Notes: generated by a model not told the origin, from the sequence alone. A DNA stretch of 64,000 nucleotides from Palsa-147 sp036513895 (GCA_036513895.1 DATBYF010000017.1:62001-126000), one strand, 5' to 3'; numbered from the stretch's first letter, positions 27,516 through 36,406 are shown. Program-made: numbers and translations.

Positions 27516-29312
27516 TCAAGGCTGCAAGCCGAACATCGGGGAGTGGTGAGTTTCAAGAACTTTGCCCTTCCCCAGGTACATATGTACTCCACACGGCAGA
27601 CATGGGTCAAAGCTCCGCACCGCTCGCATGATGTCAATGCCCTTAAACTTGTCCGGCCCGTTGTCCTCAAAGATCGGTGTGTTCTGTACCGCGTCCTCAT
27701 ACGGACCCGGCGTGCCGTAAATATCGCGCGGGTTGCCGTTCCAAGGCGTCGGCGGATAGGGGTGATAGTTTGCGATTTTGTGATTCTTAATTACGACGTG
27801 ATGGGAAAGAACTCCACGCACCGCCTCATGGAAGCCGCAGCCGATCGCTTCCTCTGGAACCTTGAATTCGTTCCAAGTGCGCGTGCGTCCCGCGTGCAAT
27901 TCCGCCAACGCCTGTTCCATGAAATACATCGCGCAACAAGCCGCGTACACCTGGAAGTAAGTCCGGGCGCGATCGCGTTCAATGGCGTTGCTCCACTTCG
28001 GAATTTTCCACTCGAACTCGACCTCCGGAAGCGAGGCCGTCTTCGGCAGATACATCTTCACGCTGCTCCCCGTGGCTTTTATGTATCCGATATCCACGAG
28101 TCCAGCTAATGCAGTGGCCCACAGACGAGCGATCGGGCCGCCACCGGTATCCAGCGCAAGGTGATCTCCGGTGCGTTTGTCGAACCAGCGCGGGCACATC
28201 ACCCAGCTGTACTTTCCGGCGAAATCGCGCTTCTGCGGTTTCGGAATCGTCGTCTGGTTCCACGGATGATGCTGATCGACTGGATTGCCGAGCGGATCCT
28301 TCTTTACGAACACTTCTGAATTCTGCCAATCATCGTAGTAGGAGTGGCCAAGCAGAATTCGGATATTCAGGTTGATGTCCACGAGGTCCGTCGTCACCAG
28401 CTTGCCATCCACGACGACGCCCGGAGTGACGTACATCGCGCGGCCCCAAGTCGTCATGTTCTTGTACGTGTAGTCGCATACAGCTGGATTGTTGAACGAA
28501 CCCCAGCATCCAAGTAGAATGCGCCGTTTCCCGACTTCCTCATAGCCTGGTAGCGCTTCATAGAAGAAGTCGAAGAGATCGTCGTGTAGCGGCACGACTT
28601 TCTTCATGAACTCCACGTACTTCATCAAACGAACCAGATAATCAGTGAAGAGCTGAATCGTTGGAACCGTGCCGACGCCACCCGGATACAGCGTTGACGG
28701 ATGGACGTGGCGCCCCTCCATCAAACAGAACATCTCGCGTGTCATGCGGCTCATCTGAAGCGCTTCGAGATAGAACGAGCCGGTAAACGGATTGAGAGCG
28801 CGCATGATGTCCGCGATGGTCTTGAAACCATGGAGCCGCGCGTTTGGCGATTCCGTCCTCTCGGCTCTCTCAAAAACACCTGGATTCGTTTCCTTGACCA
28901 TCTGCTCGCAAAAGTCCACGCCAACCAAATTGTCTTGAAATATGTTGTGGTCGAACATGTACTCGGCAGCTTCGCCAAGATTTACGATCCATTCGCCGAG
29001 AGCGGGCGGACGCACACCGAACGCCATATTTTGCGCGTACGTCGCGCAGGTGGCGTGGTTATCGCCGCAGATACCGCAGATTCGACTGGTGATGAAGTGG
29101 GCGTCGCGAGGGTCTTTCCCCTTCATGAAAATGCTGTAGCCACGAAAGATAGACGATGTGGAATGGCACTCCGCGACGCGGCGAGCGCCAAAGTCAATCT
29201 TCGTGAAGATCCCGAGGCTGCCCACAATTCGGGTAATCGGGTCCCAATTCATCTCGACGAGGTTTTGTTTCCCGGTCGGAGTGTCCTTCAAAGTGCCAGT
29301 AATTGTTCCCAT
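27516..29312 (-). CDS. hhyL: [NiFe]-hydrogenase large subunit, group 1h type
   Basis: The catalytic subunit for H2 oxidation, 598 residues. The L1 nickel motif is RICGICGDNHATC (Cys79, Cys82) and the L2 motif is DPCLPCGVH (Cys571, Cys574, His577). A 21-residue tail after His577 (MYLGKGK...) would be removed by the maturation protease. The L2 form DPCLPCGVHMY is characteristic of group 1h (formerly group 5) enzymes, which are O2-tolerant and often scavenge atmospheric H2. The ATG at 29312 has AAAGGAG just upstream and lies 18 bases after the hhyS stop. Confidence 0.97.
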   Translation of the reverse strand: MGTITGTLKDTPTGKQNLVEMNWDPITRIVGSLGIFTKIDFGARRVAECHSTSSIFRGYSIFMKGKDPRDAHFITSRICGICGDNHATCATYAQNMAFGVRPPALGEWIVNLGEAAEYMFDHNIFQDNLVGVDFCEQMVKETNPGVFERAERTESPNARLHGFKTIADIMRALNPFTGSFYLEALQMSRMTREMFCLMEGRHVHPSTLYPGGVGTVPTIQLFTDYLVRLMKYVEFMKKVVPLHDDLFDFFYEALPGYEEVGKRRILLGCWGSFNNPAVCDYTYKNMTTWGRAMYVTPGVVVDGKLVTTDLVDINLNIRILLGHSYYDDWQNSEVFVKKDPLGNPVDQHHPWNQTTIPKPQKRDFAGKYSWVMCPRWFDKRTGDHLALDTGGGPIARLWATALAGLVDIGYIKATGSSVKMYLPKTASLPEVEFEWKIPKWSNAIERDRARTYFQVYAACCAMYFMEQALAELHAGRTRTWNEFKVPEEAIGCGFHEAVRGVLSHHVVIKNHKIANYHPYPPTPWNGNPRDIYGTPGPYEDAVQNTPIFEDNGPDKFKGIDIMRAVRSFDPCLPCGVHMYLGKGKVLETHHSPMFGLQP

Positions 29313-29330
29313 CTCGGCTCCTTTGGTAAC

Positions 29331-30395
29331 TCAGTAGGACTTTGGGTGATACCCGGTGGTCAGTTCAGGTCGTGGATGCCGCCATTTGGGTTCCTTGTTG
29401 ACAGTTGCATTGGTGAAACCGCGGAGCGCTCTGAGCGCGCCTCCCCACAGTGCGACCGCGCTTGTCGAGAGCGTGGCTCCCGGCGGTTCGTCCATGAACG
29501 GCATGAACTTGTCCGGAAACCCCGGCATAGTGCAGCCAATGCATATCCCGCCGACGTTTGGACACCCGCCGATACCTGCCATCCAGCCGCGCTTGGTGAC
29601 ATTGCAATTCACTACTGGTCCCCAGCAGCCCAGCTTGACGATGCACTTCGACGAGCCGTACTCGCTCGCGAAATCGGCCTGCTCGTAGTAACCAGCGCGG
29701 TCGCATCCCTCGTGAACCGTCTTTCCGAAAAGCCAGGTCGGACGCAGTTGGTCATCGAGAGGAATCATTGGGGCGAGGCCTGCGACTTGATAGAGGAGGT
29801 AAAGCACGGTTTCCATGAAGTTGTCAGGTTGGACAGGACAACCTGGCACGTTGACGATCGGAAGGCCTGCTTTCGAACGCCACTTCCAACCGAGATAATC
29901 CGCGAGGCCCATACATCCCGTTGGGTTCCCGGCCATTGCGTGAATTCCGCCGTATGTAGCGCAGGTCCCGATTGCGATCACCGCAGTGGCTTGCTTCGAC
30001 AACCGATCAATCCATTCGTTTGTTGTGATTGGCTGACCGGTTTTGGCGTCGGTGCCGACTGCAGCCCAGTAGCCCTCTTTCTTGATCTTTTCGTTGGGGA
30101 TCGAGCCCTCGACCACCAGAACGAACGGCTCGAGCTTTCCTTCCGCCGCCTGATAGTAAAACTTCATGAAGTCGTCGCCGACTTCATAGGCAAGGACGGG
30201 ATTATGCAGGTGGACCTTTGGAAGCCCTGGAATGGCCCCGAGCACGACATCTTCGATGCTCGGCTGCATCGCGGCCGTCACCGATACTGAATCACCGTCG
30301 CAGCCCAGGCCCGCCGTAATCCAAACGACATGAACCTCCGCTACTGCCGGCGGTTTCTGAGTTTTTCGACCGTAGGGAATAGCTTCTGGTGCCAT
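29331..30395 (-). CDS. hhyS: [NiFe]-hydrogenase small subunit, group 1h type
   Basis: Electron-relay subunit carrying three Fe-S clusters. The proximal motif reads CDGD (Cys32, Asp35) where most hydrogenases have CxxC. In the Cupriavidus actinobacterial-type enzyme this Asp ligates the proximal [4Fe-4S] cluster. GTCATYGG, PGCPVQPDN, HEGCDRAGYYE, KLGCWGPVVNCN and GGICIGCTMPGFPD supply the other ligands. There is no twin-arginine signal and no C-terminal anchor, as usual for group 1h. The ATG at 30395 is preferred (354 residues) because AGGAG stands eight bases upstream; an in-frame start at 30419 lacks this. It is the first structural gene after a 365-base regulatory gap. Confidence 0.96.
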   Translation of the reverse strand: MAPEAIPYGRKTQKPPAVAEVHVVWITAGLGCDGDSVSVTAAMQPSIEDVVLGAIPGLPKVHLHNPVLAYEVGDDFMKFYYQAAEGKLEPFVLVVEGSIPNEKIKKEGYWAAVGTDAKTGQPITTNEWIDRLSKQATAVIAIGTCATYGGIHAMAGNPTGCMGLADYLGWKWRSKAGLPIVNVPGCPVQPDNFMETVLYLLYQVAGLAPMIPLDDQLRPTWLFGKTVHEGCDRAGYYEQADFASEYGSSKCIVKLGCWGPVVNCNVTKRGWMAGIGGCPNVGGICIGCTMPGFPDKFMPFMDEPPGATLSTSAVALWGGALRALRGFTNATVNKEPKWRHPRPELTTGYHPKSY

Positions 30396-30760
30396 AGCAG
30401 ACGCTCCTTTCCGGCTCAATCGTCTCTTAGCTCAATCCCTCAGACTGATCTGATCCCGTTCGGTTTCCGCGTAATAGGACCGGCGTCGTCTTGGCGGAAA
30501 TCCAGTAGTCTGCATGGCGCTATTGCAGGCGGGCGCACTGGTGCCACGGCTCATAGTCCGCGAACACCAAATACATCCGATGACGATGGCGACTCAAGAG
30601 GGTGCCGCCCCGATTTAGCGTCAGGAAAATACCTCCATCCGATATCGGGGATTTCCTGATGCTGCCTCAAAAATATGGAGATAAGTGTCAAGAAATTAGT
30701 TGCTGTCGCAAATCGAGAAGATCGTTCGATGAGGATTGTTTACCGAACGATGATCTGCGT
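30396..30760 (-). promoter_or_regulatory. Hydrogenase promoter region with three dyads
   Basis: This 365-base gap lies between the response-regulator stop and hhyS. It contains three dyads. ATCGTTCG (30721-30728) pairs with CGAACGAT (30744-30751) across 15 bases. TCAGGAAA (30621-30628) pairs with TTTCCTGA (30652-30659) and encloses the perfect palindrome CCGATATCGG (30639-30648). TCAGA (30440-30444) pairs with TCTGA (30449-30453), 45-58 bases upstream of the hhyS start. The dyad nearest the regulator gene could be a terminator but has no T-run. The others are candidate operator sites. No clear sigma-54 or sigma-70 promoter was recognised. Confidence 0.45.
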
Positions 30761-31456
30761 CTAGCTGGGCCGTTCGGTCAAATTCCATTCAATCGCGTGT
30801 TGCATAAGTTCGCGCGCATTGCGGAGTGAAAGCTTCTCTTTGATATGCGCCTGGTACGTTTCCACTGTTTTTATGCTGAGGTGCAATTCTTCCGCGATCT
30901 GGCGCGTACCGTGGCCGTCGCCGATCAACCGAAAGACCTCAAGCTCCCGATCCGAAAGATCGGCCATGGGCGAGTGCTGCACTACTGTCGCGCCCCGCAC
31001 ATACTGCTGTAGCATTTTTCCTGCGATCCGGTCGCTTAGGTAAACGCCGCCGTTGAGAATTCTGCGTATCGCGACCAGAACTTTTTCGGTCGCTTCTTGT
31101 TTCATGATGTAGCCGTTGGCTCCCGCGCGAATCGCTCGCTCCGCATAGGTGGACTCGTCATGCATGGAGAGCATCAGAATCGGAAGCGATACATTCCGCG
31201 CGCGAATCGATTTAACGAGTTCGATTCCATCCGGCCCGATAAGAGAAATATCTACAATCATCACATCAGGTTGAACCGTCGTAACAGCTTGCAGCGCAGA
31301 GTGCGCCTCTTCGGCTTCTCCGCACACGAACATGTCAACCTCGCGATTAATCATAAGCGCGAGTCCTTGCCTAACGATCGGATGATCATCAACAACATAA
31401 ACTTTGTATTTTTTTGGCGAACTACCGAGCGCCGTCTTCGCAGTCATACTTTGCAT
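30761..31456 (-). CDS. NarL/FixJ-family response regulator
   Basis: 231 residues: a receiver domain (VYVVDDHPIVRQGL, phospho-acceptor Asp in VDISLIGPDG, conserved Lys in NGYIMKQ) and a LuxR-type helix-turn-helix (LSDRELEVFRLIGDGHGTRQIAEELHLS). It should be phosphorylated by the kinase encoded just upstream. The ATG at 31456 has GAGG eight bases upstream; another ATG at 31447 overlaps the kinase stop as ATGA. Its gene is the last before the hydrogenase promoter region, so hhyS is its most obvious target, by inference. Confidence 0.93.
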   Translation of the reverse strand: MQSMTAKTALGSSPKKYKVYVVDDHPIVRQGLALMINREVDMFVCGEAEEAHSALQAVTTVQPDVMIVDISLIGPDGIELVKSIRARNVSLPILMLSMHDESTYAERAIRAGANGYIMKQEATEKVLVAIRRILNGGVYLSDRIAGKMLQQYVRGATVVQHSPMADLSDRELEVFRLIGDGHGTRQIAEELHLSIKTVETYQAHIKEKLSLRNARELMQHAIEWNLTERPS

Positions 31457-33066
31457 TCGGTAACCCTCGGCTCACGATCCTTGAGCGGAAATGCACAATC
31501 TATCGATGTTCCGCCATGAGACGCCCGCCCCACTTGCAGCGTTCCACCGATCATACTCGCGCGGTACTTCATGATATGCAACCCCATCCCGCTATCGGAA
31601 TTGGGTATATCCGGAATTCCCACGCCGTCGTCGGTAATGGTTAAGGTGCAGACTTTTTTGAAAGATGAAAGCCGGATAATCACATGCTTCGCCTTGCCAT
31701 GTTTGATGGCGTTGTTCACCGCTTCTTGTGCAATGTGATACAGGTGGGTCGCGACGTCTACATCGCCGATCAAAACTTGATCGTCGCAATCAAACCGGCA
31801 CGAAATTTTGAATAAGTCTTCCACCTCACTCGCCAATTGCTTCAAACCTGACGTGAGTCCATGAGTTCCCGACATCACGGGAAGCAATCCGCGGGCGAGT
31901 TCGCGCGATTTGCTGACCGCCACGTTTACGAGCTTCAAGATCTTGTCTGCGTCCGCCGATTCGGGAAGCGCGGATTCGGCCAGTTTCTGCTGCAACACTT
32001 TGCTCATGAAAGCGATTCCGGTCAAATGCTGGCCCAAGCCGTCGTGAAGGTCCTGCCCGATTCGCCGCTGCTCGCGCCCGCTGATCTCAAGAATTGTCTT
32101 TTGCAGACGCTGCCGCTCGGTGACGTCAATTCCAGTCACGATGATGAATTCGGCCGAGCCGTCGCGATGAGGAAGAAAAGTATTCGACCATGAAATCCGT
32201 CGCGGACTGCCGTGACGCGTGGCCCAATACGTTTCGTATTCAATCGGTTTGTCGCCGTTATGACGCTCCGAAAATATCGCTTTCATTTGCTCAAGTTCAT
32301 CGGCGACCGGAAAAAGATCCCAAATGTGATGGTTCCGGACTTCTTCGAATGAATATCCGGTCGTCAATTCGCAGGCGCGGTTGAATCGCACGATTCGCCC
32401 CTCGCGATCCACGACCACCACCAGCGCTCCCACGGTATCCAGAATCGCGGACAGAACGTTGCGCTCTTCCTGCAATGCCGCTTCAGTTTTTTTCAGTTCG
32501 GTGATGTCAAAACCGACTCCGTGGATAAACCACGGCCGTCCGTCGGGGTGCCGGACCATATTCGCTTCGCATTGAAACCACACCGCGCGGCCATCCCGCG
32601 CGAGTACCCGATACACGGAACGCAGCGGCCGGCCGGAGAGAAACATTTGCGCCGCTTCGATGCTCCATCGCTCTTTATCTTCCGGATGAATTTGTTGGAA
32701 CCAACGGACTGGATCCTCGAGCCATTCCTGCTGGGAAAAGCCGAGCGTCGCTTCGATCTGAGGACTCACATAGGCTTCGCCGATTCCTCGATCCATAAAC
32801 GCCATGAAAACAATCGCGGGAATTTTTTCGATCAACGCGCGGTATCTGGCTTCGAGTGTGAGGGAGCTCTTGTCGGCAGGAATCTGGAGTGGTGCTTTAG
32901 AATTGGGAGTTGACGGTCCAAGTTCAGTCAAAAAGTTCTGAGCGTACGTACCCGCGAGTTGCAAAAGAATAGTCTCAGCTTCCTCCGAACCTGTTGTTTG
33001 CATATTTGCAGCCGGCGGCTCAAGAGAATCGCCCATTGTTCCCGGCCATCGGCTCACTTCTGACAT
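31444..33066 (-). CDS. Soluble PAS-PAS histidine kinase (NarX/HisKA_3 type)
   Basis: 540 residues with no transmembrane segment or signal peptide, so cytoplasmic. After a 75-residue leader come a first PAS domain (RYRALIEKIPAIVFMAF to GVGFDITELKKT, about 85-210) and a second (LSAILDTVGALVVVVDREG to GIDVTERQRL, about 218-335). Then follow a HisKA_3 dimerisation/phosphoacceptor region (GREQRRIGQDLHDGLGQHLTG) and an HATPase_c domain (HIAQEAVNNAIKHG, DDGVGI, GMGLHIMKYRA). The gene starts 12 bases after the stop of the orphan hydrogenase small subunit and overlaps the regulator gene. This arrangement recalls HoxJ, the PAS kinase that reads the H2-sensing hydrogenase HoxBC. The ligand of the PAS domains is unknown. 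Confidence 0.93.
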   Translation of the reverse strand: MSEVSRWPGTMGDSLEPPAANMQTTGSEEAETILLQLAGTYAQNFLTELGPSTPNSKAPLQIPADKSSLTLEARYRALIEKIPAIVFMAFMDRGIGEAYVSPQIEATLGFSQQEWLEDPVRWFQQIHPEDKERWSIEAAQMFLSGRPLRSVYRVLARDGRAVWFQCEANMVRHPDGRPWFIHGVGFDITELKKTEAALQEERNVLSAILDTVGALVVVVDREGRIVRFNRACELTTGYSFEEVRNHHIWDLFPVADELEQMKAIFSERHNGDKPIEYETYWATRHGSPRRISWSNTFLPHRDGSAEFIIVTGIDVTERQRLQKTILEISGREQRRIGQDLHDGLGQHLTGIAFMSKVLQQKLAESALPESADADKILKLVNVAVSKSRELARGLLPVMSGTHGLTSGLKQLASEVEDLFKISCRFDCDDQVLIGDVDVATHLYHIAQEAVNNAIKHGKAKHVIIRLSSFKKVCTLTITDDGVGIPDIPNSDSGMGLHIMKYRASMIGGTLQVGRASHGGTSIDCAFPLKDREPRVTECKV

Positions 33067-33078
33067 ACCTGCCTCGAG

Positions 33079-34143
33079 TTACACCTGCGAATTACCCTGT
33101 CCTGACTTTTGAGCGCTCTTTGCACGCCAGCTCGGCTCTTTATTGAGAGATGCCTGCGTGAACCGACGGAGCGCGTGAATCGCGCGCCCGTAAGTCGTCA
33201 CGGCGTTAGACGAAAGCAGCGATCCCGGAGGCTGATTCATGAACGGCATAAATTTGTCGGGAAAGCCGGGCATCGTGCATCCAATGCAAATTCCGCCGAT
33301 GTTTGGACAGCCGCCAATCCCGTTCATCCAGCCGCGCTTTCCCACGTTGCACTGCACTACGGGTCCCCAACAGCCGAGCTTCACGATGCAAAGTTTAGAG
33401 CCGTATTCATCTGCAAATTCCGCTTGTTCGTAATATCCGCCACGATCGCAGCCCTCGTGAACCGTTTGCCCGAAAAGCCATGTCGGCCGCAATGCGTCGT
33501 CCAGAGGAATCATCGGAGCGCGGCCCGCCGCCATATTGAGTAGATACAGCAAAGTCTCGGTGAAGTTGTCCGGTTGCACGGGGCAGCCCGGGATACAAAC
33601 GATGGGTATGTCCGTCTTCGATTTCCAATTCCATCCAAGATAATCCGGCAGGCCCATGCACCCGGTCGGATTGCCCTCCATTGCGTGTATGCCGCCGTAT
33701 GTCGCGCAAGTTCCAGCGGCGATCACGGCCCATGCGTTCGGGGCAAGACGATCAATCCATTCGCAGGTCGTTATCGGCTGGCCCGTACTCGCGTCCGTGC
33801 CAAGCGACGCCCAGTAGCCTTCCTTCTTATTTTTCTCGTTGGGAATCGAGCCTTCGATAACGAGGATGAACGGTTCGAGTTTCCCTTCCGCAGCGCGATG
33901 GAAATCTCTTAAGAAATCATCACCGTTTTCGAAGTCGAGAAACGGATTTCGAAGTTTGATCTTGGGAACCCAGGGGAGCGCGCCGGAGATTAATTCTTCT
34001 ATACTCGGTTGCGTGGCAGCGGTCATCGCGACGGTGTCGCCGTCGCAGCTAAGCCCCGCCGTGATCCACAGAACGTCAATTTCTTGGATCGATTCTTTAG
34101 TCGAGCCGATTCTAAAGCTCTGCGGCGTGGAAGCGTCTGGCAT
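33079..34143 (-). CDS. Orphan second [NiFe]-hydrogenase small subunit (HhyS2)
   Basis: 354 residues, aligning without gaps to HhyS over about 285 residues and roughly three quarters identical by eye. Every cluster-ligand region is kept: CDGD (Cys33, Asp36), GTCATYGG, PGCPVQPDN, HEGCDRGGYYE, KLGCWGPVVQCN, GGICIGCTMPGFPD. It also has extra cysteines in ITTCEW and IVCIPGC. There is no twin-arginine signal. No second large subunit is present in the window. It is the first gene of a tight three-gene unit with a PAS kinase (12-base gap) and a response regulator, so a sensing or regulatory role is likely. An alternative is a spare small subunit for HhyL. GAGG lies nine bases before the ATG. Confidence 0.93.
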   Translation of the reverse strand: MPDASTPQSFRIGSTKESIQEIDVLWITAGLSCDGDTVAMTAATQPSIEELISGALPWVPKIKLRNPFLDFENGDDFLRDFHRAAEGKLEPFILVIEGSIPNEKNKKEGYWASLGTDASTGQPITTCEWIDRLAPNAWAVIAAGTCATYGGIHAMEGNPTGCMGLPDYLGWNWKSKTDIPIVCIPGCPVQPDNFTETLLYLLNMAAGRAPMIPLDDALRPTWLFGQTVHEGCDRGGYYEQAEFADEYGSKLCIVKLGCWGPVVQCNVGKRGWMNGIGGCPNIGGICIGCTMPGFPDKFMPFMNQPPGSLLSSNAVTTYGRAIHALRRFTQASLNKEPSWRAKSAQKSGQGNSQV

Positions 34144-34308
34144 ACGCGTGATCCTCGCGAATTACCGTCGCAAACGACGTAAGACCGATGGCGACATCTT
34201 CCTGGCCCGAGATTGTACAGAAAAATTGGCTAGCGACAGCGGTATTTTCTGTCGATCCGCGTAGGTTCTACGGATATCGGCCGCGGCCAAAAAGGTTTGC
34301 GGTTTCTC

Positions 34309-35385
34309 TTATTTGCGCGACACGATTACGCTTTGTGGGCCCGCGGGAAGAGGTACGAATTCGTTCGACGTAAACCCTGCGTGGCGAAACATTGACACGT
34401 ACTCAGGAAACGAATACGCGTCGCCGCCGCTAGTGGTGCCAAGCATGCTTATCGCGAATGCCGCGGCTGCGGGCGGCGTCACCCGATCTTCGTTAGGAAT
34501 GAATCCGAGCGTGACGGCACGGCCGTTAGGCTTGAGAGCCGCGTGAACTTTTCGCATCAGTCGCTCAATCGCTGGAGGGTCGAAGAGCTGCAGGAAATTT
34601 GTGACGAGGATGATGTCGTAATCCCCGCCTAGCTCGATATCAAATGCGCTGCCAGGCAACTCGTGAAAGCGATCCCCAATTCCTGCCGCGTTTGCATTAT
34701 CCCGCGCAACTTTCAGCACCTGCGGCCAATCGAGCGCGAAAATTTCCGCGTTGGGATTGTGCCGGGCGATGGCAGTGCCAAATGCACCATGGCCGGCCGC
34801 AATGTCGAGTACTTTCCATTTTTGCCGACTCTCCGCACTGACAATCCTGGCGACGAACTCGGCCAGCGGCGCCTGCATCGGCGCCATTGCGATGGCAAAG
34901 TCAACCCAGATCGGGTCTTCGGGGCCAGTCGTGCCCGCGCCGCCGGCGACGTGCGGTTTGCCCGAGCGCACTACATCAGCAAAATCCTTGAACGCGTCTG
35001 TCATCGTCGGCAGCGCGAGAAAACCGATTGTCGATGCAATACAGGCGGGCGAGCGACGGTCGAGGAATTTCGCGGCGTCCGCACTAAGCGCGTAGCTTGG
35101 TGCATCGGCCGATTCTTCTGCGGACTCTTGGCCTGAGCCTTGCTTGGTCAGGAAGCCAAATACTACGAGATAATCGCAGAGCGCACGAACTCCACGTTCG
35201 GAGGCTCGAGTGCGACGTGCTATCTCTGCCACCGTCCCGGCGCCCTCTCCAATCGCCGTAAATACATCCAATTCAATCGCAGCCTTGAGTGCGGAGGTTC
35301 GCTGATATGCATTCAGCGTCTCGAAGATCAAGTCAGGAGTTGAGCGTTGCGGCTGTGATGGTGAGTTCAGGAATATCTCCGTCAT
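34309..35385 (-). CDS. SAM-dependent O-methyltransferase, acetylserotonin/hydroxyneurosporene type
   Basis: 358 residues. The N-terminal winged-helix dimerisation domain (LIFETLNAYQRTSALKAAIELD, VAEIARRTRASERGVRALCDYL) is followed by a Rossmann methyltransferase with the SAM-binding DIAAGHGAFGTAIARHNP and the acidic strand FALDWPQVL. Small-molecule O- or C-methyltransferases of the Methyltransf_2 family share this layout; the substrate is unknown. It lies on the same strand as the HhyS2 operon, 165 bases upstream, and could be co-transcribed, but nothing links it functionally to hydrogenase. Confidence 0.88.
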   Translation of the reverse strand: MTEIFLNSPSQPQRSTPDLIFETLNAYQRTSALKAAIELDVFTAIGEGAGTVAEIARRTRASERGVRALCDYLVVFGFLTKQGSGQESAEESADAPSYALSADAAKFLDRRSPACIASTIGFLALPTMTDAFKDFADVVRSGKPHVAGGAGTTGPEDPIWVDFAIAMAPMQAPLAEFVARIVSAESRQKWKVLDIAAGHGAFGTAIARHNPNAEIFALDWPQVLKVARDNANAAGIGDRFHELPGSAFDIELGGDYDIILVTNFLQLFDPPAIERLMRKVHAALKPNGRAVTLGFIPNEDRVTPPAAAAFAISMLGTTSGGDAYSFPEYVSMFRHAGFTSNEFVPLPAGPQSVIVSRK

Positions 35386-35540
35386 CGATTCGAATATCTC
35401 GCACGAAGATCGAAATGCGCTGAGATGCTATCGTTCCCCGCGACCAGCCAGAGTAGCACCATGAACACGTCAGCGCGAATCGATTTGTGAGTTCGAGGAA
35501 GTCCTCGAGTGACGATTACAAGCTATAATCGCCAGCACTT

Positions 35541-36272
35541 ATGATGAATTGGCGGAAGAATGGGCTGTGTTTCGCCGCGATGTTAACCGCGCTCTTGCTT
35601 GCACGCACATGCTGGGGCCAAGCTGCAGCTGCGCCAAAGTTCAATACGGCAAGCGCGGGAGTCCGCGCAGTCGATGTCGAAGCTGCAGTCAGCACAATCT
35701 GTCGCCCGCCCGATATCACACGGTCAAAAGACGGCAGCGTATCCGGATGCCGCGTTTGCCCTGAAGGCTCGGATTTTCGCGGCGACGGACACAGCGGCTG
35801 GGAAATATACGCCGAGACCCCCGGGCATTTCACTTCTGCGCATGACGACAATCTGCTGCTCGATGGCACCGGCTGTGATTCGCACGCCAGCAATTTCAGC
35901 GGAAGTTTCATGTTCGCGCTTAAATCAGGCGCCGCGCGGTTACTGAAATACGATCAGGGTCTGGTCACCGAGCAATGCCACAAGTTTGCCTATGCCGACA
36001 GTCGTGATTTTCTCGTCTGCCGCGGCGGTTCGACCTTCCAGGGAGAGAGCACCACGATAATCTTCATGGCTTATTTTGATGGGTCTGGAAAAGCCACGAT
36101 CGCAAAATTGATCTCAGCGTCAGATACAAACAACACTTGCCTAGGCGACATCAAATTCTGGCCTGCGAAATCCGTTGAAATAATTGGATTGGCGATCACG
36201 GCGATGCAAGGAACCACCGACTGTGCCGCGGCGCAAAATGACGCGGAGGTAGGAAATTACCGCGCAGCATAA
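35541..36272 (+). CDS. Secreted protein of unknown function
   Basis: About 243 residues with a signal peptide (LCFAAMLTALLLARTCWG, cleavage near AQ). The mature part has about nine cysteines, including a SGCRVCPEG motif, and beta-rich repeats of the form SGSFMFALKSGAARLLKYDQG, suggesting a disulfide-stabilised periplasmic domain. I do not recognise a family. Two adjacent ATG codons (35541, 35544) could each serve as start. It is divergent from the methyltransferase gene. Confidence 0.7.
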   Translation: MMNWRKNGLCFAAMLTALLLARTCWGQAAAAPKFNTASAGVRAVDVEAAVSTICRPPDITRSKDGSVSGCRVCPEGSDFRGDGHSGWEIYAETPGHFTSAHDDNLLLDGTGCDSHASNFSGSFMFALKSGAARLLKYDQGLVTEQCHKFAYADSRDFLVCRGGSTFQGESTTIIFMAYFDGSGKATIAKLISASDTNNTCLGDIKFWPAKSVEIIGLAITAMQGTTDCAAAQNDAEVGNYRAA

Positions 36273-36406
36273 AATCCTACGAGATTGAATTTCTATTCGA
36301 CGGCAAGTGCTTCAACGTAGCCACCGCCAGCCGACCAGCTCTCAAAAGCTTCGACAGCAACTAATCCTGCCGCGATCACGTCGCACCGCGCCAAATTTCG
36401 GAAACC

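Noticed and set aside
28701..30290. Plus-strand open frame of 529 codons across hhyL and hhyS
   Set aside because: It is antisense to two unmistakable hydrogenase genes; long antisense frames arise from their GC-biased third positions.
29331..30419. Twin-arginine signal on HhyS
   Set aside because: No RRxFxK motif is present at the N-terminus of either small subunit; group 1h enzymes characteristically lack it.
30520..30560. Sigma-54 promoter (TGGCAC on the minus strand) before hhyS
   Set aside because: TGGCAC is present, but the required TTGC-like -12 element is not at the right spacing.
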